This document shows, in pieces, positions 4,317-5,080 of a stretch of 5,080 nucleotides of DNA. The first letter of the stretch is position 1. Each line of letters starts with the position of its first letter. The stretch comes from JANRIZ01 sp033764445 (GTDB taxonomy: Bacteria > Verrucomicrobiota > Verrucomicrobiia > JAWXBN01). The translations under genes and the position numbers were made by a program. The notes under the pieces were generated by a model that saw only the letters and a program-made list of their open reading frames with translations, was not told the origin of the DNA and searched no databases. The DNA is taken from NCBI GenBank assembly GCA_033764445.1, contig JANRIZ010000056.1:1-5080 (forward strand), given 5' to 3'.

Positions 4317-5080
4317 ATGAAATTCAAAACGCACATTTCAAAAACACGGGGGCAGGGCCTGAAACCGGGTCTATGCGGACTGTTTGCTCTGCTGATGTTC
4401 GTTGGCATTGAGAATTTATCGGCGCAGGCTCCCGCGGAGCGGTTGATCAAGGTTTCCATCCCCTTGTGGAAGGTGATCGGCCCGTTTGGGCACCCGGAGT
4501 TTGTTCACAGACCCGGCAACCCCGATGAGGCGGGATGGTTTCTGAAGGGACTGATGTGGAGTACGCAGTATCCGCCGGATCGTGAAATCAATCTCCAGGC
4601 GGTGTACAAGGATGAGCTGACGAAGGACTGCAAGGGGCTGACCCGGCGGTTGAAGTGGGAGAACCGACCGGCGCGGATGGGTTTGGTGGAGACACGGGAG
4701 ATCAAGCCCGACAATGTGGGCGTGGCCTTTTTTGTGGCATGGGTGCAGGTCCCACAGGACATGATGGTGAAAATGGAATTTCCGGCGTATGAACCCAAAA
4801 ACGAGAAGGACATCGTGAAGTTTGGGGCGACACAGCATGTGTGGGTGAATGGGAATTTGCTGGAGACGCCGCAATTTTACATAGGATGCCCGTATTCGTG
4901 GCATCCGAGACAGGGGCAGGAGGTGTTTTTGAAGGAGGGATGGAACATGGTGTATGCGAGGGTGCAATCGTGGTTTGCGGGGACGCGGTTCGGGGCGGAG
5001 CTGCATGTGCCCTTGGACCTCTCGAAGAGGCTGGTCTTTAAGAACGACCCGCCGATGCCCCTGGCCGTGCCGATGGTGCT
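4317..5080 (+). CDS. secreted protein with beta-sandwich N-terminal domain, 3' end outside window
   Basis: Open frame of 254 codons running off the right edge, so C-terminal domains are unseen. Residues 1-38 look like a Sec signal peptide: basic MKFKTHISKTR, hydrophobic core LCGLFALLMFVGI at about 19-31, and a likely cleavage after LSA or SAQA (36-39). There is no lipobox. The mature part has WKVIGPFGHPE (51-61), PPDREINLQAVYKDE (86-100), a FFVAWVQVP strand (138-146), HVWVNGNLLE (174-183) and KEGWNMVYARVQSWF (206-220). This order (W..GPF, dRE..L, v..VNG, L..GWN.....V) is typical of galactose-binding or PA14-like domains found in front of catalytic domains in PVC-group exported proteins, but I cannot name the enzyme. 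The ATG at 4317 follows GGAG at only 2 bases; a GTG at 4302 would add five residues and is a possible start. It is probably a separate transcription unit from tatD. Confidence 0.75.
   Translation, partial: MKFKTHISKTRGQGLKPGLCGLFALLMFVGIENLSAQAPAERLIKVSIPLWKVIGPFGHPEFVHRPGNPDEAGWFLKGLMWSTQYPPDREINLQAVYKDELTKDCKGLTRRLKWENRPARMGLVETREIKPDNVGVAFFVAWVQVPQDMMVKMEFPAYEPKNEKDIVKFGATQHVWVNGNLLETPQFYIGCPYSWHPRQGQEVFLKEGWNMVYARVQSWFAGTRFGAELHVPLDLSKRLVFKNDPPMPLAVPMV

Noticed and set aside
4416..5006. Minus-strand open frame of 196 codons opposite the secreted protein
   Set aside because: The plus strand has a signal peptide and domain-like patterning; the reverse frame is a His/Arg/Pro/Leu-rich shadow.
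1..5080. CRISPR array, transposon, toxin-antitoxin or phage-defence system
   Set aside because: No spaced direct repeats, transposase motifs, small paired genes or defence domains were found on either strand.

Overview
The window looks like chromosomal DNA from a GC-rich bacterium, most likely of the PVC group (Verrucomicrobiota or a close relative). This rests on three things: a secreted protein whose N-terminal domain has the WxxxGPF / VNG / GWN layout common in verrucomicrobial and planctomycetal exported proteins; a TatD protein with an unusually long loop; and 'ACGGAT/ACGGAC'-type dispersed intergenic repeats. The assignment is an inference, because no ribosomal marker is present.

Layout. 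Positions 1-205 hold no gene; a strong intrinsic terminator at 206-240 closes the minus-strand gene that follows. Positions 262-1800 (minus) encode a complete RhlE-type DEAD-box RNA helicase with a His/Pro/Ala-rich N-terminal extension and a glycine-rich, RGG-like basic tail. Positions 1801-2319 are non-coding and contain one copy of a ~41 bp repeat. A complete tRNA-Val(UAC) with encoded CCA lies on the minus strand at 2320-2394. Diverging from it after only 68 bp is a plus-strand pair: a phosphoglycolate phosphatase-like HAD hydrolase (2463-3146) and a TatD-family metal-dependent DNase (3137-3997) that overlap by 10 bp. Positions 3998-4316 are AT-rich and non-coding; they hold the second repeat copy and several inverted repeats. 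From 4317 a secreted protein with a signal peptide runs off the right edge.

How the genes relate. The HAD phosphatase and TatD are probably co-transcribed and translationally coupled. Both families have links to repair of oxidative DNA damage (2-phosphoglycolate clearance and 3'-end trimming), so the pairing may be functional, though both are also common housekeeping genes. The helicase, the tRNA and the secreted protein appear to be separate transcription units. I see no transposase, integrase, CRISPR array or defence operon. The items most worth a second look are the near-identical dispersed repeat, the competing inverted repeats upstream of the secreted protein, and the TatD insertion.
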